From: Mitsuaria sp. PDC51
GTDB lineage: Bacteria; Pseudomonadota; Gammaproteobacteria; Burkholderiales; Burkholderiaceae_C
Assembly (NCBI RefSeq): GCF_900113225.1
Contig: NZ_FOZE01000001.1
Location: 248,001 to 312,000, forward strand
Direction of reading: 5' to 3'
DNA: 64,000 bases
Shown: positions 15,605 through 25,433 of the stretch, piece by piece
Numbering within the stretch: the stretch's first letter is position 1
Layout of the letters: the number at the start of each line of letters is the position of its first letter
Notes under the pieces: generated by a model
Databases searched by the model: none
What the model was told of the DNA's origin: nothing
Seen by the model: only the letters and a program-made list of their open reading frames with translations
Position numbers and translations under genes: made by a program

Positions 15605-16273
15605 TCAGCCGGTGCGCAGCGGCGCGCCTTCGCGCTGACTGCGGGTGAGGGCCTGCTCGGCGCGGGCGAGCAGGCCGCTGCCGGTGTCGCCCGGCCCGCG
15701 CCAGGCGGTCAGGCCCATGCTGAGCGGACCGGCCGTCGGCTGCTGCTGCATCCAGACCGCGCGGAAGCGCTCGCAGACCTTGCGCCCGGTGGGCAGGTCG
15801 ACGTCGTGCAGCAGCATCAGCATCGCCTCGCCCTGGCCGAGCGCGAGCACGTCCTGCGCGCGGCACTGCTGGCGCAGCATGTGCGGCAGGGCGCCCGCCG
15901 GCGCGCGTGCGGCGGCCAGTGCCACCAGGCACCAGGCCATGTCGGGGGAGCGCTGCTCCTGGCGCTCGACCAGCCGCGCCAGCAGCTGATCGCGCGATGC
16001 CAGCGGCGAGGAGACGCCGGCCTGCACGGCCAGCGCATGGAAGCGTTTGTAGTGGGCCAGGGCGATGTTGAAGTCGCCATGGGCCTCGGCCAGCGCGCTG
16101 AAGGTCTCCTGCATGGGCGCATGGTCGTCGCCATGGACCTTGCGCAATTCATCCAGGCGGGAACGGGCCGCGTCGAGCTGGCCGTCGAGGATGAGACGGT
16201 GGGCGTCGGCGCAGCCTTGTTCCAGATCGCCCAGGGTGCCGGGACTGGACCGCAAGACCTTCTCGGGAGTCAT
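15605..16273 (-). CDS. Helical protein with degenerate GGDEF-like C-terminus
   Basis: A 222-residue protein with two parts. Residues about 15-100 are helical and repeat-like (DLEQGCADAHRLILDGQLDAA, TFSALAEAHGDFNIALAHYKRFHALA), as in TPR-type adaptors. The rest resembles a worn GGDEF domain: GQGEAMLMLLHDVD stands where the catalytic GG(D/E)EF should be, and MGLTAWRG followed by LLARAEQALTRSQREG matches the usual C-terminal signature. The active residues are absent, so it cannot be a cyclase. It may bind a nucleotide or a protein. ATG at 16273 was preferred over the GTG at 16390, which has no similarity. Convergent with DUF1134. Confidence 0.55.
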   Translation of the reverse strand: MTPEKVLRSSPGTLGDLEQGCADAHRLILDGQLDAARSRLDELRKVHGDDHAPMQETFSALAEAHGDFNIALAHYKRFHALAVQAGVSSPLASRDQLLARLVERQEQRSPDMAWCLVALAAARAPAGALPHMLRQQCRAQDVLALGQGEAMLMLLHDVDLPTGRKVCERFRAVWMQQQPTAGPLSMGLTAWRGPGDTGSGLLARAEQALTRSQREGAPLRTG

Positions 16274-16506
16274 ATCACCAAAGAATAACGTCCGATATCC
16301 GACCATCCCATGGGGGCTAACCAGCGGAGAAGGGGCTGAAGACGCATCAAACCGTGTCTGCGCCGCAAGTACGCGCTTACCGGAGGACACGCGGTTGACG
16401 GTTCCGTGACGTGGCGGCGAGGCCGGGATGACGGATTCGTGGCCTGGGGGAGACGGGCCGGCCGGGGCGGGACTAGGATGGCCCGCGTCGTTCGATGGAG
16501 ACCCGC

Positions 16507-19476
16507 ATGAGCCAGCAGCCCGCCCCCCAGCACCTGTCGCCGCCGGTTCCGGCCGCCTCGCCCCTGCAGGCCACGGTCGACACCCTGCCGCCGCAGGACA
16601 TCAGCGCGGAGGTGCTGCTCGAGAAGTACGCCAAGGACGGCGAGCGCAGTCTGGACGAGGTCCGGGCGCGGGTGGCCCGGGCGCTGGCCGCGGCGGAGTC
16701 GCCGGAGCAGCGCGCGCACTGGGAGGCGAAGTTCCTCGAGGCGCAGCGGCGCGGCTTCGTGCCGGCGGGGCGGATTGCCTCGGCGGCGGGCACGGCCTTG
16801 TCGGCCACCTTGATCAACTGCTTCGTCCAGCCGGTGGGCGACGCGATCGCCGAGGAAGAGGACGGCCACCCCGGCATCTACACCGCGCTGACCGAAGCGG
16901 CGGAGACGATGCGGCGCGGCGGTGGGGTGGGTTACGACTTCTCGCGGATCCGGCCGCAGGGCGCGTACGTGAAGTCGACGCAGTCGAGCGCATCCGGCCC
17001 GATCAGCTACATGCGGGTGTTCGACCGCAGCTGCGAGACGGTGGAGTCGGCCGGCTCGCGGCGCGGTGCGCAGATGGGCGTGCTGCGCTGCGACCACCCG
17101 GACATCGAGGCCTTCATCCATGCGAAGGACCAAGGGGACCTGAAGAACTTCAACATCTCGGTGGGTGTGACCGACGCGTTCATGGAGGCGGTCGAGGCCG
17201 ATGCCGACATCGAGCTGGTGCACAAGGCCGCGCCCGGCGCCAAGCTGCGCGCCGCCGGCGCGACGCAGCGCGCCGACGGGCTGTGGGTCTACCGCCGGAT
17301 GCGGGCCCGCAAGCTGTGGGACCAGGTCATGCGCTCCACCTACGACCACGCCGAGCCGGGCGTGCTCTTCCTGGACCGGATCAATGCGGACAACAACCTG
17401 CATTACTGCGAGTCGATCAGCGCGACGAATCCGTGCGCCGAGCAACCCCTCCCTTCCTACGGCTGCTGCTGCCTGGGATCGATCAACCTGACGACCTTCG
17501 TCAGACAGGCCTTCACCTCGCAGGCCAGATTCGACGAGGCCGAGTTCACCGACATCTGCAAGACCGCCACGCGCATGCTCGACAACGTGCTCGACGTGAC
17601 GCCCTGGCCCCTGCCGCAGCAGGCCCGCGAGGCCGCCAACAAGCGCCGCGTTGGGCTGGGCTTCACCGGGCTCGGCGATGCGCTGGTGATGCTGGGCCTG
17701 CGTTATGACAGCGACGCGGCTCGCGCGATGGCGCGGCGCATCAGCGAGGTCATGCGCGATGCCGCCTATGAGGCCTCCGCTGACCTCGCGCTCGAGCGCG
17801 GTGCGTTCCCGCTGTTCAACGCGGATCTCTATCTCTCGGGGGGAAACTTCGCTTCGCGGCTGCCGCCATGGCTGAAGGACAAGATCCGCGCGCAGGGGCT
17901 GCGCAACTCACACCTGCTGTCGATTGCGCCGACCGGCACCATCTCGCTGGCCTTCGCCGACAACGCGAGCAACGGCATCGAGCCCGCGTTCTCCTGGAGC
18001 TACACCCGCAAGAAGCGGATGCCGGACAACAGCTTCAAGGAATACGCCGTCGAGGACCACGCCTGGCGGCTCTACCGCCATCTCTTCGGCCCCGACGCGC
18101 CGCTGACCGAGGCCTTCGTCACTGCGCTGGAGCTGCAGGCCGCCGATCACGAGGCCATGGTCGCGGCCGTCGCGCCGTGCATCGACACCTCGATCTCCAA
18201 GACCGTCAACGTGCCGGCGGACTATCCCTACGCCGACTTCCAGGACCTCTACCGCTGGGCGTGGCAGAGCGGCCTGAAGGGGCTCGCGACCTACCGGCCC
18301 AACAGCGTGCTCGGCGCGGTGCTGAGCGTCGAGCCGATCGCCAAGCCCGAGCCGCTGAAGGCCGATACCGGCCCGAATCAGCGCCTGCGCGTCGAGCGGC
18401 TGCCCAAGCCGGTGCTGGCTTCGCTGCGCTGGCCGAGCCGGCCCGAGATGCCCGGCGGCAATCCCGCCTGGTCGACGATGATCCGCCACCCGCATGGCGA
18501 CTTCGCGCTGTTCGTCGGCGAGTTGCCGGCGGAGGGCCCCGACGCCGGCCTGTTCGGCCGCACGCTGCCCTTCGAGGTCTGGGTCAATGGCGCGGAGCAG
18601 CCGCGCGGGCTCGGTGCGATGGCCAAGACCTTGTCGATGGACCTGCGCGCCAACGACGCCGCGTGGCTGCGGCTGAAGCTCGACGCGCTGGCCACCGTCG
18701 CCGAGGAGCGCGCCTTCGAGATGCCGATGCCGCCGCTGGGCGAGCCGCGGCTGTTCCCGGGCGTGGTCGCGGCGACGGCCGCGGTGATCCGCTGGCGCTG
18801 CGAGCAGCTCGGCGCGCTCCAGGAAGGCGGCCCGACGCCGGTGCTCGACGCGATGTTCTCGCGCGAGGAACCGCGCACCGGCACGGCGGGGACGCTGGCG
18901 TGGGCGGTCGACGTCGACAACCCCGCGACCGGCGAGCTGTTCACGCTGACGCTGAAGGAGGTCAGCCTGCCCACGCCCGACGGCGGCAGCGTCACGCGGC
19001 CGTGCGCGATGGGCTTCTCGGGGAACTATCCGAAGGCGCTGGATGGATTGGCGCGGCTGCTGTCGCTGGACATGCGCGTGCTCGATCCGGGCTGGATCGG
19101 CATGAAGCTGCGCAAGCTGCTGAATGTCGGCGAGCCGCTGGGCCACTTCATGGCGCCGGTGCCGACGCTGTCGGGCGAGCGCAGACAGCAGGTGTGGCCG
19201 TCGACGGTGGCCTACGTCGCGCGGCTGGTGATCCACCGCTACGCGATGCTGGGCGTGCTCGACGAGAACGGCTATCCGCTCGTGGACATGGGGCTGATGC
19301 AGCAGGCGCCGCTGAAGGCGGGCAAGGCGGGCGCGGTGGCGCGTTCAGCGTCGGAGGCGGGCGGCATCGTCGCGATGGCCGGCAAGAAGTGTCCCGAGTG
19401 CGGGAACTCGACGCTCATTCATCGTGATGGGTGCGAGTTCTGCACCGCCTGCGGGTTTGTGGGGCAGTGCGGGTAA
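16507..19476 (+). CDS. nrdJ: Adenosylcobalamin-dependent (class II) ribonucleotide reductase
   Basis: This enzyme makes deoxyribonucleotides using coenzyme B12, working with or without oxygen. The 989-residue protein has the barrel motifs: [14 protein letters not shown] (first cysteine, about residue 105), [37 protein letters not shown], and [12 protein letters not shown] with the adjacent CCCLGSINL (active-site N-x-C-x-E near residue 308), plus [12 protein letters not shown]. After residue 620 come two similar TSCPD-like segments and a C-terminal zinc-ribbon/redox tail [13 protein letters not shown]...CEFCTACG. Start at ATG with GGAG 6 nt before it, not the in-frame ATG at 16495. No NrdR box or B12 riboswitch was recognised upstream. 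Confidence 0.95.
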   Translation: MSQQPAPQHLSPPVPAASPLQATVDTLPPQDISAEVLLEKYAKDGERSLDEVRARVARALAAAESPEQRAHWEAKFLEAQRRGFVPAGRIASAAGTALSATLINCFVQPVGDAIAEEEDGHPGIYTALTEAAETMRRGGGVGYDFSRIRPQGAYVKSTQSSASGPISYMRVFDRSCETVESAGSRRGAQMGVLRCDHPDIEAFIHAKDQGDLKNFNISVGVTDAFMEAVEADADIELVHKAAPGAKLRAAGATQRADGLWVYRRMRARKLWDQVMRSTYDHAEPGVLFLDRINADNNLHYCESISATNPCAEQPLPSYGCCCLGSINLTTFVRQAFTSQARFDEAEFTDICKTATRMLDNVLDVTPWPLPQQAREAANKRRVGLGFTGLGDALVMLGLRYDSDAARAMARRISEVMRDAAYEASADLALERGAFPLFNADLYLSGGNFASRLPPWLKDKIRAQGLRNSHLLSIAPTGTISLAFADNASNGIEPAFSWSYTRKKRMPDNSFKEYAVEDHAWRLYRHLFGPDAPLTEAFVTALELQAADHEAMVAAVAPCIDTSISKTVNVPADYPYADFQDLYRWAWQSGLKGLATYRPNSVLGAVLSVEPIAKPEPLKADTGPNQRLRVERLPKPVLASLRWPSRPEMPGGNPAWSTMIRHPHGDFALFVGELPAEGPDAGLFGRTLPFEVWVNGAEQPRGLGAMAKTLSMDLRANDAAWLRLKLDALATVAEERAFEMPMPPLGEPRLFPGVVAATAAVIRWRCEQLGALQEGGPTPVLDAMFSREEPRTGTAGTLAWAVDVDNPATGELFTLTLKEVSLPTPDGGSVTRPCAMGFSGNYPKALDGLARLLSLDMRVLDPGWIGMKLRKLLNVGEPLGHFMAPVPTLSGERRQQVWPSTVAYVARLVIHRYAMLGVLDENGYPLVDMGLMQQAPLKAGKAGAVARSASEAGGIVAMAGKKCPECGNSTLIHRDGCEFCTACGFVGQCG

Positions 19477-19620
19477 CAGGCTTGACACACACCGACGCAC
19501 AAGCCCCGTCTTGGTGAACCCTGGACGACAGACGCTGCCTTTCGGCGTGGCACAGGTCTTGCGCCCGATCCCTGGTCGCCTCACGCGCGACCTTCTTCGT
19601 CATTGACCTGGATCTTCCCG

Positions 19621-21474
19621 ATGTCCTTCTTCTTCCTTCCGTCCCCTTCGGCGCTTCGAGCGCCCCGGCAGCGCCGGTTCCTGCACGTACTCGCCATGTG
19701 CGCGCCCTTGTGTCTGCTCAGCGCCTGCGGCGGTGGCCGCGACGCCGCCGCCCCGCCCCCGGGCGATCTGGTGGCCGTGGCGGCGTTCGCGCCGGCCGCG
19801 AGCGCCGCTGGTGTCGTCGTCGCCGATGCGCCGCTGCCGCGGCCGACGACCGCGGCCTGCACGGTCAAGCTGTATGACGGCATGAGCTTCCAGGGCTTCG
19901 ACGCCCACTCCTTCGCCTATGCCGGCGCGGGCGCCTGCCCCGGTCCCTGGGCCAAGGTGGTGCTGGAAGCGGACTTCGCCGTCAACGCCGGCCGCCAGTT
20001 CGACCGTACCGCCCTGATCTCCATCGGCGGCATCAACCTCTACGCCGGCACCACGCAGGAGCCCTCGGCCAACGTGGCGCCGAGCTGGCATGTCGAGCGT
20101 GACGTCACCGACTACGCCAAGGCCCTGACCGCCTCGGCCGATGGTTTCGTGCGTCTGGACAACGTTGTCGACACGACCTACACCGGCTTGCTGACGGGCT
20201 CGGCGCGACTGGTCTTCTATCCGGCGGGCAGCTCGGCCGATGCGGCCAGCAATCGGGCCGCGGACCTCGTGATCCCGCTGGCGGGCGACCTGAAGACGGG
20301 CGACCCGGCCAATCTCAAGTCCGCGGCGGATGCGCTGCAGCGCACGATGTCGCTGCCCACGAACATGGTGCGCCTCTACCTGGACGTTCAGGCGGAGAGC
20401 CAGGGGGGCGACGAGTTCTGGTACACCTGCGTGCCCGACGACCAGGCGCAGGTCCTGCAGAGTTGCGGCGGCGGCAGCTTCCGCGAGGTGCTGGTCCGCA
20501 TCGACGGGCAGCCGGCCGGCCTGGCGCCGGTGGTGCCGCGGGTCTATACCGGCGGCGTCGATCCGGGCCTGTGGCGGCCGACGCCAGGCGCGGAGACGCT
20601 GTCCTTCGTCCCCTCGCGCGTGGACCTCACCCCCTTCGCCGGTGCGCTGAGCGATGGCACGCCGCACACCGTGGCCATCTCCGTGCAGGGCGCGCAGGAT
20701 CACTTCGCGGTCGTCGGCAGTCTGCTGGTCTACCAGGACGCCGCCGCGAGCCAGACCGGCGGGGCCCTGAGCAGCAACACGCTGGCGAGCGCGGCGCTGA
20801 CGCCCCCCGTCACGAGCAACGGCATCACCACGGCCGCCGACAGCAGTGTCGGCGGCACGCTGGGGGTGACGGCGGCTCACAGCTATGCGGTCACGGGCTA
20901 CGTCAACACCTCCAGCGGTCGCGTCACCACGACCGTGCAGCACGACCTCACGTTCAGCAACCAGCAGAAATTCAATATCGCAGGCGCCATCTACCGCCAA
21001 GCGCTGACGCAGAGGACCACCAGCACGGCCACCGTCACGACGGAGGGCAGCGGCCGCCGGACCGTCGACCGGATCGCGTTGAGCTACCCGCTGGACATGG
21101 ACTACACCTATGACGGCGACAAGAACCGGCAGGACGCCACGGCCGCGCAGGACTTCCGCACCGACGTGTCCCGCACGGTGAACGGGGGCGATGCCTTCCA
21201 CAGCGCGTTCAGGAACACGCTGGCCGTCAAATCGGCGCTCCTCTTCAGCAGCACCGGCGGTCCCGCGCAGCGTGGGGGCGAGGAGGGCAGCCAGACCGTC
21301 ACCTACGAAGACAGCCTGGGCAGTTGCTACCAGCGCAGCGTGGTGACGGCGGCCAATGTGCTCGCCTCCTTCCAGGACGGCGCGGGCTGCACGGGCGGCA
21401 ACCGCCTGAACTGGCTGGCCCAGCCGGATGGCGCGCCGGCGCAGGCGCTGCTGGGCCGCATCTCGGAGCCTTGA
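19621..21474 (+). CDS. Peptide-N-glycosidase A-like (PNGaseA family) lipoprotein
   Basis: PNGase A enzymes cleave the asparagine-GlcNAc bond of N-glycoproteins and are best known from plants. This 617-residue protein has a signal peptide and lipobox LLSAC (Cys36), then the family core: VLEADFAVNAGRQFDRTALI, IGGINLYAGTTQEPS, WHVERDVTDYAKAL, NVVDTTYTGLLTGSARLVFYP, followed by an extended beta-rich C-terminal half. It is therefore probably a surface or periplasmic lipoprotein that releases glycans from environmental glycoproteins. ATG at 19621 was chosen because it places a proper signal sequence; a TTG at 19603 is in frame. No glycosidase cluster surrounds it. Confidence 0.75.
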   Translation: MSFFFLPSPSALRAPRQRRFLHVLAMCAPLCLLSACGGGRDAAAPPPGDLVAVAAFAPAASAAGVVVADAPLPRPTTAACTVKLYDGMSFQGFDAHSFAYAGAGACPGPWAKVVLEADFAVNAGRQFDRTALISIGGINLYAGTTQEPSANVAPSWHVERDVTDYAKALTASADGFVRLDNVVDTTYTGLLTGSARLVFYPAGSSADAASNRAADLVIPLAGDLKTGDPANLKSAADALQRTMSLPTNMVRLYLDVQAESQGGDEFWYTCVPDDQAQVLQSCGGGSFREVLVRIDGQPAGLAPVVPRVYTGGVDPGLWRPTPGAETLSFVPSRVDLTPFAGALSDGTPHTVAISVQGAQDHFAVVGSLLVYQDAAASQTGGALSSNTLASAALTPPVTSNGITTAADSSVGGTLGVTAAHSYAVTGYVNTSSGRVTTTVQHDLTFSNQQKFNIAGAIYRQALTQRTTSTATVTTEGSGRRTVDRIALSYPLDMDYTYDGDKNRQDATAAQDFRTDVSRTVNGGDAFHSAFRNTLAVKSALLFSSTGGPAQRGGEEGSQTVTYEDSLGSCYQRSVVTAANVLASFQDGAGCTGGNRLNWLAQPDGAPAQALLGRISEP

Positions 21475-21559
21475 GGCACAAATGCCCGCTCCCGGCCGAC
21501 GCTGGGGGCGGGCGGCGAAGGCGCCTCTGGCCGGTGTCGCGTCGCGCCGGCCGGCGCTC

Positions 21560-22123
21560 TCAGGAGCGCAGGTCCTTGCCGTGGAACGCGCGCTCGAACT
21601 CCATGAACGCCGACGGCGAGTCATCCCTGACTTCCAGCCGCGAATCCGTGTAGAACTCGGAGCGTCGGTCGGACACCGGTCCACCGAAGGGATCGTCGGA
21701 CCGGCGCAGCACCGCCACCGCCATCTGCGACCGCAGGCCCGCGAGCACGGGATCGGACCAGTTGCTGACGAGGGCTTCGAACTGCTTCAGCGCCTTCGCG
21801 ATCACTTCCACCGGCAGATCGTTCAGCGCTTCCTGGCCACGGGCCGCCAGCGCGCGCTCGACGTAGCCGAGATGACGCATCACCCGCCGTGTCTGGCGAT
21901 GCGTGTCGAGCAGTTTCTTGAGCGCCATGCCGGTGGACTTCTGCGCCTCGAGGGCGCTGCTGTCCGGCGGCGAGGGTTCGGGCGGAGGGGCCGCCACGCG
22001 GATGCCGATACGCCGGCCCTTGCGCTCCAGGCGCACGTCGGTCGAAAGGAGCCGGGCCATGCGGCGGAAGGGCGCCGCGAGCAAGGCGACGCCTCTGAGG
22101 GAGGCCAGGCGGGACGTGGACAT
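21560..22123 (-). CDS. Conserved hypothetical protein
   Basis: A 187-residue soluble protein of unknown function. The first 45 residues are basic (SLRGVALLAAPFRRMARLL, LERKGRRIGIRV), followed by a proline-rich linker and a helical domain (about 65-130) with GMALKKLLDTHRQTRRVMRHLGYVERAL. The C-terminus contains DPFGGPVSDRRSEFYTDSRLEV and FERAFHG. No enzyme or DNA-binding motif is visible, although the basic N-terminus could touch nucleic acid or membrane. It is separated by about 110 nt from the next gene on the same strand. Confidence 0.65.
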   Translation of the reverse strand: MSTSRLASLRGVALLAAPFRRMARLLSTDVRLERKGRRIGIRVAAPPPEPSPPDSSALEAQKSTGMALKKLLDTHRQTRRVMRHLGYVERALAARGQEALNDLPVEVIAKALKQFEALVSNWSDPVLAGLRSQMAVAVLRRSDDPFGGPVSDRRSEFYTDSRLEVRDDSPSAFMEFERAFHGKDLRS

Positions 22124-22231
22124 AGGCGGCGGAGGATCCCAGACCCCCCACCGCGAGTCAGCACCAATTCCTAACGGCCGCTCGCGATGCCGTCGGCAAC
22201 GCGAACTAGCTCACCAAAAGGACCGTGGCGC

Positions 22232-22642
22232 TCAGGCCGGGCCGGGCTTCTCGCCGTCGGGGGTCTCCGATGCAGGCGCGGGCGGCGAGCCAGCGGCCTT
22301 GCGCTGGGCCTTCTCTTCCTTCTTCTTTTTCTTGGCGAGTTCGCGTTGACGTTTCTCGTACTGGTAGTTCGGGGTAGCGATGGTGGCCTCCGTGAGGTTG
22401 GGGGTGATCGAGGAGCCTGAGGACGACTCGGCGAGGGCGCGAACGCGGACGATCTCCTGACGGTGGATGTTGGCCCCGGTGGTCGTGAGACGCAAATTGC
22501 CACCATGCCATTCCAGCCAGTCCAGATCCACCAGCCGGTCGATCAGCTGTTCGGGGATCTCGCTGGCCTGGCGTCTTTGCAGGGCATCGACACTTTGGCG
22601 CAACGACACCCGGAGCTCGTCGAGGGTTTGGGGGACAGGCAT
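22232..22642 (-). CDS. Conserved hypothetical protein with lysine-rich tail; possible two-gene fusion
   Basis: A 136-residue protein. The first 80 residues (LDELRVSLRQSVDALQRRQ, LVDLDWLEWHGGNLRLTTTG) look like a small helical domain. The C-terminal part, NYQYEKRQRELAKKKKKEEK, resembles stand-alone small basic proteins common in Burkholderiales. Between them the DNA reads like a gene boundary: GGAGG, five bases, then ATC where an ATG would be expected. So this is either a fusion or two genes, the second starting with a rare ATC near 22370. Start of the first part is supported by GGAGG 6 nt before ATG. Confidence 0.6.
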   Translation of the reverse strand: MPVPQTLDELRVSLRQSVDALQRRQASEIPEQLIDRLVDLDWLEWHGGNLRLTTTGANIHRQEIVRVRALAESSSGSSITPNLTEATIATPNYQYEKRQRELAKKKKKEEKAQRKAAGSPPAPASETPDGEKPGPA

Positions 22643-23141
22643 GGAACACCTCCGCGCGTGTCGCGCCGCGACATGCGGCGCGAACAGAGTCGCCAAGCAA
22701 TCAAGGCGAGGGCTTGCACGGCGTCCGTCGGAGGAAAACCAGGCGAAGACTTCGGGATGACAGGCTCACGGTCTATCGGGCGATCGTAGCGCAGCGGCAC
22801 GGACGCTCGTTTCGCGCCTGCCAACCCCCTCACGATCCCCGTGTCAGGACCACTTCCGCCCCGCCCCCGCTCCGCCCTGAACGACACCCAGGACGAGGGT
22901 CTTGATAGGAAGCCGGGATTCCCGATCCCCCCGAGGCGTGACACCGATCACGACGCTCCTCCCCCCGTTCGCGGGGCCGGTTTCCACCCCTTCCGTACTG
23001 CGTCACGCTCGTCCGAAGTGGTGGTATCGGCAGAAGTGATTTCAAAAATATCATTTCATCCAACCCATGCCGCCAGACTGATCGGCCGCCCACCGCAGCC
23101 GCCCGCGCCTTCTTCGCGCCGTTTGTCTCAAGAGCAGATCC
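22643..23141. other. 500-bp intergenic region, no gene recognised
   Basis: Open frames exist on both strands but have no similarity, ribosome-binding site or codon pattern of a real gene. The last 110 bases before the chemoreceptor include an AT-richer stretch (about 23030-23060, TTTCAAAAATATCATTTCATCC) that stands out in this GC-rich DNA and may hold the chemoreceptor promoter. No sigma-28 consensus was found. Confidence 0.5.
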
Positions 23142-25133
23142 ATGAATGGTCTTTCCATCAAGAAGCAGCTGTCGTTCGCCTTCGCCGCGCTGGTCGCGGT
23201 GGTGATGCTGGTCAGCGCCGTCGCGCTGCGAGGCCTCGCCGCCGCGGATGCACGGTTCGCCGGGTTCGTGCACGGCATCGATGAGCGGGAATCGATGGCC
23301 GTCGACGTGCGCATCGCCGCCAACCGCCGCGCCATCGGCGTGCGGGACATGGTGATCGTCAAGGAGGCGGCGGACGTCGAGTCCGCCCGAAAGATGGCCC
23401 TCGACGCCCACTCGGCGATCGGCGAGCACCTGCGCAAGCTCAAGGACGCGGTGGCCGCCGCGCCCGAAGCCAGCCCCCGCGAACGCGAGTTGGTCGCGCG
23501 TCTCCTGGAGGTGGAGGGGCGTTATGGCCCGGTCGCGGCGAACATCGTCGAGCTGGCGTCCTCCGGCCGGCGCGACGAGGCGATGACCGCCATGACCCGT
23601 GACTGCCGCCCGCTGCTGGCGGCGCTGCTGGCCGCCACACGCGAGTACGTCGACTTCGCCGCCCGTGCGGCCGACGAGGAGATCGCCGCGTCCACCGCCC
23701 AGTACCAGGCGCAGCGCTGGTGGCTGACGCTGCTCAGCCTCGCCGCCGTGGCGGCCGCCTGCGGCCTGGGCTGGCTGATCACGCGCCGCCTGATGAGCGC
23801 GCTCGGCACCGAGCCGGCGCAACTGGCCGACGCCGCCCGCCGCATCGCCGACGGCGACCTGCGTCCGGTCGAAGGCGCCGCGCAAGCGCCGGCGGCCAGC
23901 GTGCTCGCCTCGATGGGGGCGATGCAGGGTCAACTGCTCGCGCTGATCGGCCAGGTGCGGGGCTCCGCCGAGCAGATCGCCGACGCCAGCACCCGCATCG
24001 CGCAGGGCAACAACGACCTGTCGTCGCGGACCGAGGAACAGGCCGCGGCGCTCGAGGAGACCGCCGCCTCGATGGAGCAGCTCAGCGCCACGGTGCGCCA
24101 GAACGCCGACAACGCCCAGCAGGCCAACCAGCGGGCGCGCGAGGCCAGCGAGGTCGCGACCCGCGGCGGCGAGGTCGTGGGCCAGGTGGTCGACACGATG
24201 CGTGGCATCCACGAGAGCAGCCGCCGCATCGCCGACATCATCGGCGTCATCGACGGCATCGCGTTCCAGACCAACATCCTGGCCCTCAACGCCGCGGTCG
24301 AGGCCGCCCGCGCCGGCGAGCAGGGCCGCGGCTTCGCCGTCGTCGCCGCCGAGGTCCGCAGCCTGGCGAGCCGCTCGGCCGGTGCCGCCAAGGAGATCAA
24401 GCAGCTCATCGGCGACAGCGTCGCCCGCGTCGAGTTGGGCAGCGGGCTGGTCGACCAGGCCGGCGCCACGATGACCGAGGTGGTCGGCGCGATCCGGCAG
24501 GTGTCGGACATCGTCGGCGAGATCAGCGCCGCCAGCGTCGAGCAGAGCGCCGGCGTCGCCCAGATTGGTGAAGCCATCACGCAGATGGACCGCGCCACGC
24601 AGCAGAACGCCGCGATGGTCGAGGAGAGCGCCGCCGCGGCGGACAGCATGAAGCGCCAGGCGATCGACATGGTCGGCGCGGTCGCGGTGTTCCGCACCGA
24701 TGGGCAGTCGCCGCTCTCCGCGCAGCCCGTGCAGGCAGTGCAGCGGGACGGGCAGGAAAAGCCGGCCTGGCAGGACCGCCAAGTGCGGCTTGGCCACCAG
24801 TTCCCGCAGGCGATGCAGATGCCGCGAGCTATCGAGGCGAGCCGTCCTGCGGCCATCACGTCGCCGGCGCCCGCGTTGCGCCGCGACAACCCGCGCGCCG
24901 AGCCGGCACGGGCAGCCCCGGTGACGTCGTGGGTGCCACGCAAGCCCGCCTCCGCACCTGCACCCGCACCCGTGGCGGCGGCGAACGCGGTCATCCGTGT
25001 CGTGGCCGCCACGGCGACCCCGGCGAGACGGGGCGCGCCGGCGCCCGAGTTGCTGGTGGTGCCGACGAGACCGGCCTCTCGCAAGATCGCCGAGCCGGTC
25101 CTCGCCGGTGACGACGACTGGACGAGCTTCTGA
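23142..25133 (+). CDS. Methyl-accepting chemotaxis protein with long tail and C-terminal WxxF motif
   Basis: A 663-residue chemoreceptor. TM1 is about residues 9-30, a four-helix-bundle ligand domain spans 31-185, TM2 is about 190-208, then HAMP-like and signalling regions. The hairpin tip [33 protein letters not shown], given here as residues about 366-398, is the CheA/CheW-binding signature. After the last methylation helix a proline/alanine-rich linker of about 130 residues leads to DDDWTSF. The final pentapeptide fits the aromatic-x-x-aromatic pattern used to tether CheR/CheB in enteric receptors. Ligand unknown. It is followed by tandem repeats rather than chemotaxis genes. Confidence 0.92.
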   Translation: MNGLSIKKQLSFAFAALVAVVMLVSAVALRGLAAADARFAGFVHGIDERESMAVDVRIAANRRAIGVRDMVIVKEAADVESARKMALDAHSAIGEHLRKLKDAVAAAPEASPRERELVARLLEVEGRYGPVAANIVELASSGRRDEAMTAMTRDCRPLLAALLAATREYVDFAARAADEEIAASTAQYQAQRWWLTLLSLAAVAAACGLGWLITRRLMSALGTEPAQLADAARRIADGDLRPVEGAAQAPAASVLASMGAMQGQLLALIGQVRGSAEQIADASTRIAQGNNDLSSRTEEQAAALEETAASMEQLSATVRQNADNAQQANQRAREASEVATRGGEVVGQVVDTMRGIHESSRRIADIIGVIDGIAFQTNILALNAAVEAARAGEQGRGFAVVAAEVRSLASRSAGAAKEIKQLIGDSVARVELGSGLVDQAGATMTEVVGAIRQVSDIVGEISAASVEQSAGVAQIGEAITQMDRATQQNAAMVEESAAAADSMKRQAIDMVGAVAVFRTDGQSPLSAQPVQAVQRDGQEKPAWQDRQVRLGHQFPQAMQMPRAIEASRPAAITSPAPALRRDNPRAEPARAAPVTSWVPRKPASAPAPAPVAAANAVIRVVAATATPARRGAPAPELLVVPTRPASRKIAEPVLAGDDDWTSF

Positions 25134-25229
25134 CCGGCGAGCCCGCCCTCGCGTGGCGCGAGCCAGAGCGATCGCGGCCGGCTCTGCGACCTCTCAGGCG
25201 AGCGCGACCATGCTCGGCGTGAGCCGCAG

Positions 25230-25316
25230 CCCGCGAGTTGCAGCCCCGCATGCAGCGGCCCGCGAGTTGCAGCCCCGCAGGCACCGGCCCGCGAGTTGCA
25301 GCCCCGCAGGCACCGG
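25230..25316. repeat. Three tandem 29-bp repeats
   Basis: Copies at 25230-25258, 25259-25287 and 25288-25316; the last two are identical and the first differs at four positions. Each begins CCCGCGAGTTGCAGCCCCGC. A fourth partial copy may follow (CCCGAGAGCCGTT). Units abut with no spacers, so this is not CRISPR. It lies in the gap between the chemoreceptor and the methyltransferase, just before a small hairpin TCGGGAC...GTCCCGA (about 25335-25355). Confidence 0.85.
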
Positions 25317-25433
25317 CCCGAGAGCCGTTAGCGCCTCGGGACTTTCCTGTCCCGAAAGCAAAGGATGCCGTCGGCGGCCGGGCGTGACTATGCTGCCCGC
25401 ACCGCCGCGGTGCCTGCCGCCGAGGAGACGCCC

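Noticed and set aside
16271-16390. Longer GTG-started form of the degenerate GGDEF protein
   Set aside because: The extra 39 residues look like untranslated control DNA and have no conserved pattern.
16274-16506. Cobalamin riboswitch before the B12-dependent reductase
   Set aside because: No B12-box consensus or the expected long multi-stem structure was found in the 233-nt gap.
19482-19510. Promoter with TTGACA before the PNGase A-like gene
   Set aside because: The -35 is perfect but no acceptable -10 lies 16-18 nt downstream.
22841-23284. 147-codon frame overlapping the chemoreceptor start
   Set aside because: No similarity or ribosome-binding site, proline/arginine-rich shadow composition, and it overlaps the real gene by 140 nt.
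25230-25316. CRISPR array
   Set aside because: The 29-bp units abut each other with no spacers and no cas genes are near.
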